DNA of 64,000 bases, from NCBI RefSeq assembly GCF_003113495.2, contig NZ_CP084508.1, positions 81,765 to 145,764 of the forward strand, in the 5' to 3' direction. Shown in pieces: positions 51,042 to 60,115 of the stretch (position 1 is the first letter of the stretch; the number at the start of each line of letters is the position of its first letter). This DNA comes from Edwardsiella tarda ATCC 15947 = NBRC 105688 (GTDB lineage: Bacteria > Pseudomonadota > Gammaproteobacteria > Enterobacterales > Enterobacteriaceae). Under the pieces are notes generated by a model, which saw only the letters and a list, made by a program, of their open reading frames with translations, searched no databases and had not been told where the DNA came from. A program made the position numbers and the translations under genes.

Positions 51042-52418
51042 TTATTTTTGCGGGATTTCAACGAGTTTCATGTCGGTGATAAACACCGTCTCAAGCGTGC
51101 AGCCGCTGCCCAAAACACGGCGATAGCGGTAGGCCCCATGCTCGTCATTTTCCGCCACGCTCCGGACTCCTTTATAATCAGGCGGGGTTTTAGCCCATTC
51201 GGCCTTGGTCATCCCCCGGAAGCCCTCGCCCGGATAGTTGACGATGGGCGGCCGTTTTGCGGCGCTCTTCGCGGCGCTGGCCTCTTCAACCGATGGGGCT
51301 TTGTAGTCCGTAATGCGATCAGGGGTGAGTTTCATCGTTCCACCGTAACCAAGGAAGCGATAGCACGGCGTCTCCACGGAGCTGACTACCCCATTACGTT
51401 TATTGACCCGGATAATGCTCAGCCACTCACCCCGGCTCTGCACCTGCCCACCCACCTCGAACGCCTGCGCCTGAGAAACGACGCTACCGCTTTCATCCAG
51501 CATGGCACGCTCATAGGCCAGGCGATTACGGTAATGCGTCGCCCAGCGCTGCTGATGGCGGATCGTTCGCTCATGAACACGAACCGCAATAGTGCGGGCT
51601 TGCTCAAAAGTAATAATTTCCTCACCCAGCGCGGAATACAGGGACATTCGCCCCTCATACTGGCTTTTATCTGCCGGGCGTGGGTACTTGTCCAAGGTAA
51701 AACAGGCCGAGATATGATCGTGACTGCTGACAAGTCGCGCCATGTTGAGATCAAGCGTTTCCGCGCGCCACATCGTCAGATATTTCTGCGACTGAGCAAG
51801 GGTCTTTTCTACCTTGCGCAAGTCCGCCTCAATCTTTTTGATGCGGCGGTAGCGTACATCCGGGCGCTCTTTGTTTTTCGCATGAGCCAGAGACGCCCGC
51901 GCGCGATCTTCCCAATATTCGGCACGCTCAAACAGCATTACGGCGCGCTTCATTCCGTCTTCAATTTTTTTCGCATTCCGGCGCGCACGGCGTTCGCTGT
52001 GATGCCCGACCAGAATCGGCTGGCCGAATGGGATAGCCGATACCAGCGCATCAACCTGTGCGAGTACCTGCTCAGACTCACCGGCGCGCTTATCACTGTA
52101 ACCACTAAAACGCTCCGCCCGTTGCTGTTGACGGTCTAGCAAGGTGCTGTCCTCATCTTCAATATCTCCGGCCAACGATAAGAGCAGATCTTCACGGCAG
52201 GGCGTCCAAGCCGGCGCAACAAATAATTTCTGTTTCGGTGCCCAGCGGAAGCCCAGATCATGGAGTTTTTTATAGGTTTCCTCATCGAGGCGCTGCGTGG
52301 CATACAGGCGCAATTTGTTGTCGTCCGGGGAGTAGGTTGCACGGTAGGTCTGGCCGTAAACCTCTTCAGCAACAGCCTGGTGGATCATCTCGGCACTGCG
52401 TGCTGGTGCAGTGATCAT
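51042..52418 (-). CDS. DUF3560 domain protein of the leading region
   Basis: The 458-residue protein has the N-terminal DUF3560 pattern (TYRATYSPDDNKLRLYATQR, LHDLGFRWAPKQKLFVAPAW) and a long basic helical middle (~130-215, ERRARRNAKKIEDGMKRAVM). The family is found almost only on plasmids and phages and its biochemical role is unknown to me. GGAGAAAAAATC precedes the ATG. It lies upstream of the solitary methyltransferase, separated by 48 bp. Confidence 0.8.
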   Translation of the reverse strand: MITAPARSAEMIHQAVAEEVYGQTYRATYSPDDNKLRLYATQRLDEETYKKLHDLGFRWAPKQKLFVAPAWTPCREDLLLSLAGDIEDEDSTLLDRQQQRAERFSGYSDKRAGESEQVLAQVDALVSAIPFGQPILVGHHSERRARRNAKKIEDGMKRAVMLFERAEYWEDRARASLAHAKNKERPDVRYRRIKKIEADLRKVEKTLAQSQKYLTMWRAETLDLNMARLVSSHDHISACFTLDKYPRPADKSQYEGRMSLYSALGEEIITFEQARTIAVRVHERTIRHQQRWATHYRNRLAYERAMLDESGSVVSQAQAFEVGGQVQSRGEWLSIIRVNKRNGVVSSVETPCYRFLGYGGTMKLTPDRITDYKAPSVEEASAAKSAAKRPPIVNYPGEGFRGMTKAEWAKTPPDYKGVRSVAENDEHGAYRYRRVLGSGCTLETVFITDMKLVEIPQK

Positions 52419-52469
52419 GATTTTTTCTCCTTCCTGCGGTTGCCGCCCCTTAAGGGGCGGCTCACCTCA

Positions 52470-52700
52470 TCAGTTAAATGCGCGTTTCAGTTCAAGGGTG
52501 CGGAGCAGCTGCCCAAAGGCCGCGTTATTCATCGCGGGGATGTGTACCCCGCGCCCCTTGCGGATACGTTTTGCGATATGCCGCCCGAAAGCCTTTACGG
52601 CGGGGTCGATCTCCGGTGCGGAAATATCGGCCCGCTTGATACGCCTATGACGACGGGGCTTTACAGTCCCGGCGGAAGGTGAAATAATGCTTAATGTCAT
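52470..52700 (-). CDS. Small basic leading-region protein of unknown function
   Basis: The 76-residue protein contains VKPRRHRRIKRADIS and GRHIAKRIRKGRG, very basic, suggesting nucleic-acid binding. AGGAG stands 8 bp before the ATG. It is the first gene after the second long foldable leader, so it would be among the earliest products in a recipient. I do not recognise a family with certainty. Confidence 0.7.
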   Translation of the reverse strand: MTLSIISPSAGTVKPRRHRRIKRADISAPEIDPAVKAFGRHIAKRIRKGRGVHIPAMNNAAFGQLLRTLELKRAFN

Positions 52701-52867
52701 ATAGTTAACTCCTAGTAGTTAATGAAGCTGTGAACACCGCTGGAACGGTTTTCACGACGTGGATTAAGCAGGGGTTTCCCCTGCTTTTTTCATATCTACG
52801 GTTTACGCTGTGGGTTGTCTGCCTCCTTAACGCTGATCGCGTTCCTCTGTTTTCTCTCAAGTTTTTA

Positions 52868-53547
52868 AAGAACATCACCCGTTGAGTTACGGGAGCCGCG
52901 GTGTTGACGTTTCGCGGGGGCCTGCTGGTTGTTCCCTCCGGTACTACCATCACCCGTTTGAGAACCTTCGCCGCAAGGGCGTAAACGATCACGGGCGATG
53001 GCCGCTGTCTAGGGCGCGGTTTACCGCGTGCTATTTACCCTGGACAGCGGATAGCGACTGTGATTGTCTCAGCCCAGGCGAAAGGGGCTTAAACGGGGGA
53101 GAGGCACCGATGCGGCAACGAGCAGGAGCCCGCCGCAACGACGGAGCGCGGCACGCGAAACGGCGTTGCCCTGAAGAAGCCCGGCAGGTTCACCGCCGGG
53201 CTGGTGAAAGCGGCGCGACCGAACAGGTCGCAGCAAGCGAGGTGTTGACGTTGCGACATGGGATGGAAACCCGCTGCCCCGCAGGGGCCGGGCAGAGACA
53301 GCGTAGCTGGCTCTGTGCGTAGCATGACAGCCCGGTTCCCGTAGGGAAGTCGCCCGGTGTTAGTGGCGCCACAAAGGGAATTCAGCCGACAGGAGCAAGC
53401 ACCATAGTGGCCATAACCCGATTCAAAGAAACCGACGTAGCCAGATCACCGCCGATACAATGACACATTGCCAGCACAGGAAACGGACGCGAACGGAAGG
53501 GAGCGGCGCGTAGCGCGGCACCCTCCGGCGCCGCAGGCGCGCGGTCT
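52868..53547. repeat. Long leading-region repeat, copy 2 (foldable, Frpo-like ssDNA promoter candidate)
   Basis: It is near-identical to 49633-50400 over most of its length, with a gap in the middle (the stretch after CTGTCC/CTGTCT differs). It lies upstream of the 76-residue gene, DUF3560 and the methyltransferase, just as copy 1 lies upstream of ssb, so it is placed to drive a second leftward operon from the transferred strand. Confidence 0.65.
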
Positions 53548-53598
53548 TTTGTGGCACGGCGAAACAGGGGAAGATGGCCTCCCCCCGCAGTCACTAAC

Positions 53599-54027
53599 TT
53601 AATCGAGCGCAGCATAAATAGCGTCACATTCGGGATGGAACTCGATATAGCTCCAAAGCTGGGTATCCCGCTGTATATACAGCTCGGTCAGCGCGGTATT
53701 ACCGCAATCGTGCTGTGTCCAGCAACGGCGATTGATGGCAAGAGATGTCAGGATGATACCCGCCGCCTCGGCACTAATGGTACGATCAAACCAGTTTTCG
53801 CCGTTGATCATATGCACCTTGCCGCAATCCGGCATCATGAAGCCGCCCCCGTCAGGCAAGCGGATAAAGTGCCAGAATCCCCCCTCATATTCCGGTATCA
53901 GCTTTCTGGCCAGTGCGTACACCTGCAATTCAGCCAGCATGAAATCATCGCCGAACAGATACGGCAGGAAAGACAAACGGTCGGACTCTTCGACGTTCAG
54001 GGTGTGCCGATAGGCTGCATACTGCAT
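53599..54027 (-). CDS. klcA: ArdB/KlcA antirestriction protein
   Basis: From MQYAAYRHTLN (GGAGG 6 bp upstream) the 142-residue product has the ArdB/KlcA pattern RLSFLPYLFGDDFMLAELQV, YEGGFWHFIRLPDGGGFMMP, SAEAAGIILTSLAINR and a C-terminal LYIQRDTQLWSYIEFHPECD. ArdB inhibits type I restriction without mimicking DNA. It is the second anti-restriction gene in this window and lies beyond a long inverted repeat. Confidence 0.9.
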   Translation of the reverse strand: MQYAAYRHTLNVEESDRLSFLPYLFGDDFMLAELQVYALARKLIPEYEGGFWHFIRLPDGGGFMMPDCGKVHMINGENWFDRTISAEAAGIILTSLAINRRCWTQHDCGNTALTELYIQRDTQLWSYIEFHPECDAIYAALD

Positions 54028-54066
54028 GATAAACCTCCGCAATCACAAATGACGCGACACCGGGCG

Positions 54067-54294
54067 GTGCCGTGCATCCATAACAGCCGGGTGAAAAAGC
54101 CGGGGATACAAGGGCGCTAGGGAAGCCGCAGCCTGACGCGCACGGCAGACGGGAGCTGGAGGGTGAGGCCGCGAAACCTGAACGGACGAACGACCGGAAG
54201 ATCACGGCAGACGTGAAGGAAGGACCGGGTGACCGCAGCGGCGTTAGCGAACCCTTGTATCCACGGTGGCCCGGCTACGATGGATGCACGGCAC
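54067..54294. repeat. Long nested inverted repeat upstream of klcA
   Basis: GTGCCGTGCATCCAT (54067-54081), AGCCGGG (54085) and GGATACAAGGG (54104-54114, then CGCTA) are mirrored in order by TAGCG (54245), CCCTTGTATCC (54252-54262), CCCGGCT (54270) and ATGGATGCACGGCAC (54280-54294). The whole 228-bp block could fold into one long stem with a large GC-rich head, resembling a single-strand promoter or ssi element. Confidence 0.7.
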
Positions 54295-54474
54295 AGCCCG
54301 CAGACGGCACCGGGTCGGCAGAGTGGAAAATCATCAGGCAACGTCCTACAGGGACGGGGCCGCCAAAAAAGCGGAGCTGGCGACATCCTTCGAGTATTGG
54401 GAGGATTCAGGGGATCGCCCCCCGGCAGTTGACTACGGGGGGCTGGATCACACCGCCGGCGCGGCGTGGGGATT

Positions 54475-54894
54475 TCAGTTTTTCAGTAAAGCGCGCACTT
54501 TAGCCGCATCAGCCAAGCGACGGGTAACACTTTCCGGCACTGGATGGTTATTATCCCGAGCCGCCCACTCTCTGCACCGTAGAGCCTGTTCTGCGGTCGT
54601 CAGCAGGGTTTCAAGCAAGTCAGCCGGTACCATCACCGCCGGAACAGCCTGTTTCACCTGATCGATCAGCTCCATTACCGCCTCGCAAGACACGCCAGAT
54701 TCAAGCAGCTGCTCTTCTGATATGGTATCAATGCGCTCCAGTACCTCCCTAATGGCTTGTTTAGAAAGGGCATAGTCCATTCCGTCGATCAGCGCTTCGA
54801 TATTCTCCGGGGACCAGACAATCAGGTTCAGAGGGGTTTCAGCGGGATATTGCTCTTTCAGCAGCCGGCAAAGGGTTTCACGAGTTCCAAACAT
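54475..54894 (-). CDS. DUF1380 family protein
   Basis: The 139-residue acidic protein opens [20 protein letters not shown] with [13 protein letters not shown], the DUF1380 N-terminal pattern known from leading regions of enterobacterial plasmids. The function is unknown. Position and repeated association with Ard, Psi and SSB genes make it a candidate anti-defence or establishment factor. AGAGAAAG precedes the ATG. Confidence 0.75.
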   Translation of the reverse strand: MFGTRETLCRLLKEQYPAETPLNLIVWSPENIEALIDGMDYALSKQAIREVLERIDTISEEQLLESGVSCEAVMELIDQVKQAVPAVMVPADLLETLLTTAEQALRCREWAARDNNHPVPESVTRRLADAAKVRALLKN

Positions 54895-54951
54895 ACTTTC
54901 TCTCCGTTGATTCTGTCATGCGGCACTGCCGCCCAAGGTCAGATCAGCGTC

Positions 54952-55632
54952 TCACGCCGCCTCTGGATAAAAGACGTCATTGGCGGCCGGGCGCTGTATG
55001 GCTCGCTGTACGGCTGACAAGCGCTCAATGCCGGCTTTGTGGTACTGCTCCATCAGCTCGATACCGATATAACGGCGGCCTGACTGGAGGGCCGCCACGC
55101 AGGTAGAGCCTGAGCCAGCAAAGGGGTCGAGAACAATGGCGTTCGGACGTGTGAGCGACTCAATCAGTGGTTGCAGGCTGGTAACGGGCTTCTCGGTCGG
55201 GTGGTGACGGTTGCCTGAATATTTCCAGCCCAACACATCCGGTAGTGGGTTTTGGGGTAGTGATGGGCGGCCTTTCGCCAGAACATAAGCACATTCATGG
55301 CGATAACCGACATAAACGGTTTTCGATGTGTAGGTTTTGGTGAACACCAGATGCCCGACAACGCTAAATCCGGCTGCTTTCCATGCTGCCATAAAGCGAT
55401 CGATGTGGTTCCAGCCGTAGAAGCTGACCATCAGCGCGTCTTTTTTCAGTACGCGATACATCTCATGGCAGGCGGGTTGCAGCCATTCATCGGTTTTGTC
55501 ACCGGCAATAGTACGCCCGGAACGGTCACAAAACCCCACTAGATACGGTGGGTCAGTCAAGATGAAATCGACGGCGGCCGCAGGAAAACCGGCCATAATA
55601 TCGACGCAATTCCCCAGAATAAAACGGGACAT
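54952..55632 (-). CDS. Solitary DNA methyltransferase (DPPY type, N6-adenine/N4-cytosine)
   Basis: From MSRFILGNCVDIMAGFPAAA the 226-residue product has motif IV TDPPYLVGF before motif I LDPFAGSGSTCVAAL, the beta-class order, with HPTEKPV before motif I as usual. GAGGTG precedes the ATG. No restriction enzyme is nearby, so it is an orphan, probably protecting plasmid DNA in new hosts. It is the furthest leftward-reading leading-region gene recognised. Confidence 0.88.
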   Translation of the reverse strand: MSRFILGNCVDIMAGFPAAAVDFILTDPPYLVGFCDRSGRTIAGDKTDEWLQPACHEMYRVLKKDALMVSFYGWNHIDRFMAAWKAAGFSVVGHLVFTKTYTSKTVYVGYRHECAYVLAKGRPSLPQNPLPDVLGWKYSGNRHHPTEKPVTSLQPLIESLTRPNAIVLDPFAGSGSTCVAALQSGRRYIGIELMEQYHKAGIERLSAVQRAIQRPAANDVFYPEAA

Positions 55633-56306
55633 AAGGACACCTCGCAGGTACAAGGGGCATCCAGGAGGGCGCCACCACGGTGCCCGTTCCCTGCTGCCCG
55701 TAGCCTGTACGCCGCGACCGGCAACGGGTCAAGCTGACCGTGGAATATCGCAACCGTCGGTATTTTGACGGCGAGAATATGCCGCGAAAGCGGCTTGAAG
55801 GGCATTCCTTAAAAGGCGAGTGGACGGCGTAAAATTACACCGACGCCGGACAGGAGCGGAAAAGTCGCCCGCCCCGTGTCCGTCCGGTCGAGGCAGACTG
55901 GCTACGGGCAGTGGATATCCCCGCGCAACACGCGGCATGAATGAGGAGCCATGCAACAACATCCTAGCGTGACTGCTCCCTGCCCTGTCGGGCGAGGGTT
56001 TACGGCGTTTTTCGCTCATTAAAGAGATAGGAATCAATATTCGCGACTATTGCTGGATGACTGAGCAAAAAGCATCCGAGAATGAGATAAGATATTTAAT
56101 TATATTAGATAAATACTTGAACTAAGCATTATCATCTCTGCCTTGCAGAAGGCAATCATTGACTATATTCACACTGTCAAATGTTAATCCTTACCTATTG
56201 TATAAATTGCTAATATATTGACATAATTACAAGAATGTAGACTTTACAGTAAAACACCTGTAACTCATTAGTTATCATTTGTTAAACAATAGGAGGTTTT
56301 CATACT
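55633..56306. promoter_or_regulatory. Leader of the methyltransferase gene and AT-rich upstream region of the autotransporter
   Basis: 55633-56030 is GC-rich and foldable (for example GCCGC-GAAA-GCGGC near 55782 and a GGGCGCC/GGTGCCC pair near 55667), like the other leading-region leaders. From 56030 base composition changes sharply to A/T, marking the boundary of the imported autotransporter gene. TTGACA occurs at 56218 but no good -10 at 17 bp. AGGAGG lies 10 bp before the autotransporter ATG. Confidence 0.4.
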
Positions 56307-59300
56307 ATGGTTAAATCAAACATAACTAATATATTTGCCCTTAGTGTTATCGCTATGAGCATACAAATAGCCATTGCCGAGCCAATTACTTTTTCTGATG
56401 GGGGAAATCATAAGCTTATCAATCAGGATATAAATAATAAAGGTTATGATTATAAAAACGTATTAGACATCAGTAATGGTACAACAGTTTCACTGGATGA
56501 TTCAAATGTCACAGTTTCTGGTGTTTACTCCAAAGGGGTAAATACCACATCAGGAGCCCATACACAGATAAATAACTCCTATTTGGTTAGCCAAGGTCAA
56601 GGGAGTTTTTCTGTAAGTTCAATGGATGGTGGACATACTACGATAAAAAATGCCACGATCGCCTCTAAGGATAATGGATATGGCGGACTTTTGAGTAATG
56701 GGAAAAACTCCACTATCAACGTTGATCTTAGCATAGTATCAGTCACATCATCCGGTCAAGAAACAGTAAACACTGCGGGAGCTATTGCCGAAAATAATGG
56801 CAAACTATCAATTAATATTAGTGATGTAAAAACAAAAGGTAATTATTCATCAGCACTATTTGCTCAATCGACAGGAAAAATAGCAGCTCAATTAACAAAC
56901 TTAGAAACACAAGGTGACTATAGTTCTACTATTGCGGCGAATACAAACAGCAACATTTCAATAGTAACAGGTAGTATTTTAACTAATGGAAATGAATCTC
57001 ATGGTGCTATTGCTACAAGTGGTAGTTCAGTATCATTAACTAATGCGGAGATAAAAACAACCGGGGCTAGTCACGGCATTTATTCCATTGGCCCCAAAAC
57101 TAAAGTGATACTCGATAACAGCCAAGTCAGTACTGAGCATCAACTCTCTAGTGCCATTGCGATCCAGGATGGTGGTAATCTAATTAGTAATAATAGTAAT
57201 ATATCCACCCAAGGAAATGGTAGCTATGGGGTATTGGCTCGTGGGAAAAACTCTTCAGCAGAGCTGAAGAATATACAGATCTCAACAAAGGGCAATACTC
57301 ATAACGACGTTTCAGCTAACGCTATTGTTAGTGAGTTCGGGAGCCATATAGATCTTAATGGTCAAAATCGAATACAAACACATGGTACATCTGCTTACGG
57401 AATTCTCGCTCAGTTATCGGGTAATAGTGGTGATACATCAGTCACTGTTCAAGGCCACTCTGATATTATTACTCATGGTGAGCATGCCTCTGCCCTATCC
57501 TCTTGCGCGTTAACTGGTGGCCGAGATTGTACAACCGCCTTTAATCATGGCATTGACGGAACAAATTCTGTAGATAATGCATTGATCGTAGGGTCAGGAA
57601 TTAATGCGCTCACAGAAGGGAAAGATGCACATGGTGCTTATGTTAATGGTAAACAAGCCAAGATTACTCTCGAGAATAGTGTGCTAAAAACACGCGGTGT
57701 CGGTGGGCATGGCGTAGCTATTCGAGGTGGTGAAGGAATTATTTCACATTCTACTATCCATGCTGGCGGTGATGATGCCCACGGCGTTGCCTTTTATAAT
57801 GGAGGTAGTCTGAAATTATCGGATGCATCTGTCATATCCCAGAGAGGCAGCGCTCTTCACATTAATGGAGATCTGAGTAGTGCTACTGCAGATATCACTA
57901 TCAGTAATAGTAATATCAGGGGTAAAGATAATGCCATTAATGCGAAATCAGGAAAAACCAATATTGCTTTGTCTCAATCCAACCTATCTGCGGAAGATAA
58001 CACTCTAATTAATACAGACAAAGGAGATGTATCTGTCCATGCAGAAGAAAGTTTATTGAATGGCAAAGCATTAAGCTTAGGCAGTGGACATCTTAACATG
58101 GCTCTAACTCAGAATAGCCAGTGGGAAAATGCAGCTGGATCTTTTATAAGTGGTCTGAGTTTAGTTAATAGTGACCTACATTTTTCTACGAGAGATACTT
58201 CTACCCCCAATGGTAATGTAACCGTTGATGGTAATCTATACGTTAATAATGGTACACTTTATTTTAATGGCGTATTAAATGGTGATGACTCAGCAGTAAA
58301 TAAACTTATTGTTCGAGGAAATAGTGATGGTAAGGGATGGGTTAATGTCACCAATGTTGGCGGAGTTGGAGAGAAGACTATTAATGGGATTGAGCTAATA
58401 AAAGTTGAAGGAAACTCCTCTGCTGATTTTCAGCAAACAGGTCGTATTATCTCTGGGGCATATGACTATCATTTAAACCGTGGTCAAGGGAAAAACCAAT
58501 CTAACTGGTATCTGACGAACACTTTAGAACCAGGAGGAGATGCGATCGTTCGTCCAGAAGGTGGTAGCTACATAGCTAATATTGCTGCAGCCAACACGTT
58601 ATTTAATATGTCATTACATGATCGACTTGGGGAAACTGAGTATGTCAATGCTTTTACTGGAGAAAAGCATGCGACAAGTCTATGGTTACGCCAAGTCGGT
58701 GGGCATACTGCAGCAAAGGACAGTTCCGGACAATTAGATATTCAGAGCAACCGCTATTTAATTCAATTAGGTAGCGATCTTGCACACTGGTTCGGTCCAA
58801 ATCAGCAACGTTATCACTTAGGTGTAATGGGTGGCTATGGATATAGCCATAGCAATACACAGTCAACAAAATCAGGATATCAGGCTAAAGGCTCTGTTAA
58901 TGGCTATAGTGTAGGACTATATGGTTCATGGTTTGAAAATGGGAAAAATAAACCAGGTGCTTATTTAGATAGTTGGTTACAATATAGTTGGTTTAACAAC
59001 CAAGTGAAGGGGGAACAAACCTCCCCTCAAAATTACCATACTCATGGTTGGAGTGCATCATTAGAAAGTGGTTATACATTAAACTTGGCTAATTATCATA
59101 CTGAATATGGTAGCGTAAATAGTTGGTATCTACAGCCACAAGCTCAAATAACCTGGATGGGTATTAAGCAAGGTCGTCTACAAGAAGAGAATGGTACAAC
59201 CATAAACCATGCTAATACGAACAATATCCAAACACGTTTGGGGGTAAGAACTTTCTGGAGAGGGCATAGTATTCATGATCAAGGAAAAGATCGTGAGTTT

Positions 59301-59525
59301 GAACCATTTGTCGAAGCAAACTGGATTCATAATACTCAACGTTTTGGCGTAGAGATGAATAATGAGCGTGTTTATCTAGGTAACAAAGACCTAGCTGAGA
59401 TTAAGTTGGGGGTAGAGGGTAAGATTAGTAAGAGCATTAATTTATGGGCAAACACAGCTGTTCGGCTAGGTAAAGAACAGTATAACGATACGCAAGGTAT
59501 CATCGGTGTGAAATACGTATTTTAA
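56307..59525 (+). CDS. Autotransporter adhesin-like protein (type Va secretion)
   Basis: The 1072-residue protein has a signal peptide (IFALSVIAMSIQIAIA), a passenger of about 730 residues made of short repeats (STQGNGSYGVLARGKNS, THGEHASALSS) that predict a parallel beta-helix, and a C-terminal pertactin-type translocator. The translocator runs from about residue 755 (SYIANIAAANTLFNMSLHDR, TSLWLRQVGGHTAAKD) and ends in the aromatic KYVF. Passenger residues C400 and C408 are the only nearby cysteines, rare in autotransporters. The gene is much richer in A/T than its neighbours, is read against the leading-region genes and ends in a strong hairpin, all suggesting recent acquisition. The host target is unknown. 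Confidence 0.9.
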   Translation: MVKSNITNIFALSVIAMSIQIAIAEPITFSDGGNHKLINQDINNKGYDYKNVLDISNGTTVSLDDSNVTVSGVYSKGVNTTSGAHTQINNSYLVSQGQGSFSVSSMDGGHTTIKNATIASKDNGYGGLLSNGKNSTINVDLSIVSVTSSGQETVNTAGAIAENNGKLSINISDVKTKGNYSSALFAQSTGKIAAQLTNLETQGDYSSTIAANTNSNISIVTGSILTNGNESHGAIATSGSSVSLTNAEIKTTGASHGIYSIGPKTKVILDNSQVSTEHQLSSAIAIQDGGNLISNNSNISTQGNGSYGVLARGKNSSAELKNIQISTKGNTHNDVSANAIVSEFGSHIDLNGQNRIQTHGTSAYGILAQLSGNSGDTSVTVQGHSDIITHGEHASALSSCALTGGRDCTTAFNHGIDGTNSVDNALIVGSGINALTEGKDAHGAYVNGKQAKITLENSVLKTRGVGGHGVAIRGGEGIISHSTIHAGGDDAHGVAFYNGGSLKLSDASVISQRGSALHINGDLSSATADITISNSNIRGKDNAINAKSGKTNIALSQSNLSAEDNTLINTDKGDVSVHAEESLLNGKALSLGSGHLNMALTQNSQWENAAGSFISGLSLVNSDLHFSTRDTSTPNGNVTVDGNLYVNNGTLYFNGVLNGDDSAVNKLIVRGNSDGKGWVNVTNVGGVGEKTINGIELIKVEGNSSADFQQTGRIISGAYDYHLNRGQGKNQSNWYLTNTLEPGGDAIVRPEGGSYIANIAAANTLFNMSLHDRLGETEYVNAFTGEKHATSLWLRQVGGHTAAKDSSGQLDIQSNRYLIQLGSDLAHWFGPNQQRYHLGVMGGYGYSHSNTQSTKSGYQAKGSVNGYSVGLYGSWFENGKNKPGAYLDSWLQYSWFNNQVKGEQTSPQNYHTHGWSASLESGYTLNLANYHTEYGSVNSWYLQPQAQITWMGIKQGRLQEENGTTINHANTNNIQTRLGVRTFWRGHSIHDQGKDREFEPFVEANWIHNTQRFGVEMNNERVYLGNKDLAEIKLGVEGKISKSINLWANTAVRLGKEQYNDTQGIIGVKYVF

Positions 59526-59530
59526 TAACG

Positions 59531-59558
59531 AATATTGCCGGATTTATCCGGCAATATT
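59531..59558 (+). terminator. Terminator hairpin after the autotransporter
   Basis: AATATTGCCGGA-TTTA-TCCGGCAATATT is a perfect 12-bp stem 6 bp after the stop. A T-run is lacking, but the A/T-rich base and symmetry fit a bidirectional terminator. Confidence 0.6.
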
Positions 59559-59584
59559 GCGTATATAAGAATACTGAAAAGTGG

Positions 59585-59630
59585 CAGTCATTGACATTCT
59601 CCCCGTCCTGAAGGCCGGGGTTTTACGGCG
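59585..59630. mobile_element. IS200/IS605-like end remnant
   Basis: The sequence CATTCTCCCCGTCCTGAAGG followed by CCGGGGTTTTACGGCGC forms the GC-rich subterminal hairpin (CCCCG...CGGGG with a T-run) commonly left by IS605-family elements. No transposase or TnpB gene remains beside it. Confidence 0.4.
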
Positions 59631-59721
59631 CACTAGATAATTTATCTGAACTGTGCATTGTGTTCAGAGCGCAGGGCAGCCAAGCTACTATTTTTAAAAA
59701 TAGATACGGTTCGATGACCTC

Positions 59722-60114
59722 CTAGATAAGCCCCGCGAGCTTGTTTCTTGCCTCCCGCAATGCCAAAGACTCTTGATCCATATCTCTCTGTATGGCTTGG
59801 GCCTTCTCTTGCTTTGGGATAGCACCGAGGATATCTAGCACCATTTTGATATCGGCTTCAGATGGGCGCCATCCTGTGGTTTGGCTAATAGCACTAACGA
59901 CCTGATCACTATTCAGATTTTCTGTAAATAACGCTGTCAGCAACGCTGGCAGGCGACCATCCAAATGATAAAGAGCAATACCAGCAATGAGCGCTTGTCT
60001 ATAGAGATCACCCCGCGCAGAACGCCCTACTGAATCAATCACCGCCAGAGCTTGACGATCCGCATTCCTATCGGGATGCAGATAGACAGTGAATTTCTTG
60101 CGCTCATCGCTCAC
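59722..60114 (-). CDS. parR: ParR/StbB-type partition adaptor
   Basis: The 130-residue protein has an N-terminal RHH-like segment (KKFTVYLHPDRNADRQALAV) and follows parM directly, with one base between the two genes. It should bind parC repeats upstream of parM and link them to ParM filaments. The C-terminal half is helical. Confidence 0.8.
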   Translation of the reverse strand: MSDERKKFTVYLHPDRNADRQALAVIDSVGRSARGDLYRQALIAGIALYHLDGRLPALLTALFTENLNSDQVVSAISQTTGWRPSEADIKMVLDILGAIPKQEKAQAIQRDMDQESLALREARNKLAGLI

Positions 60115-60115
60115 A

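Noticed and set aside
52705..52992. 95-residue frame upstream of the 76-residue gene
   Set aside because: It lies across the start of the long leader repeat, lacks an SD and has no recognisable protein features.
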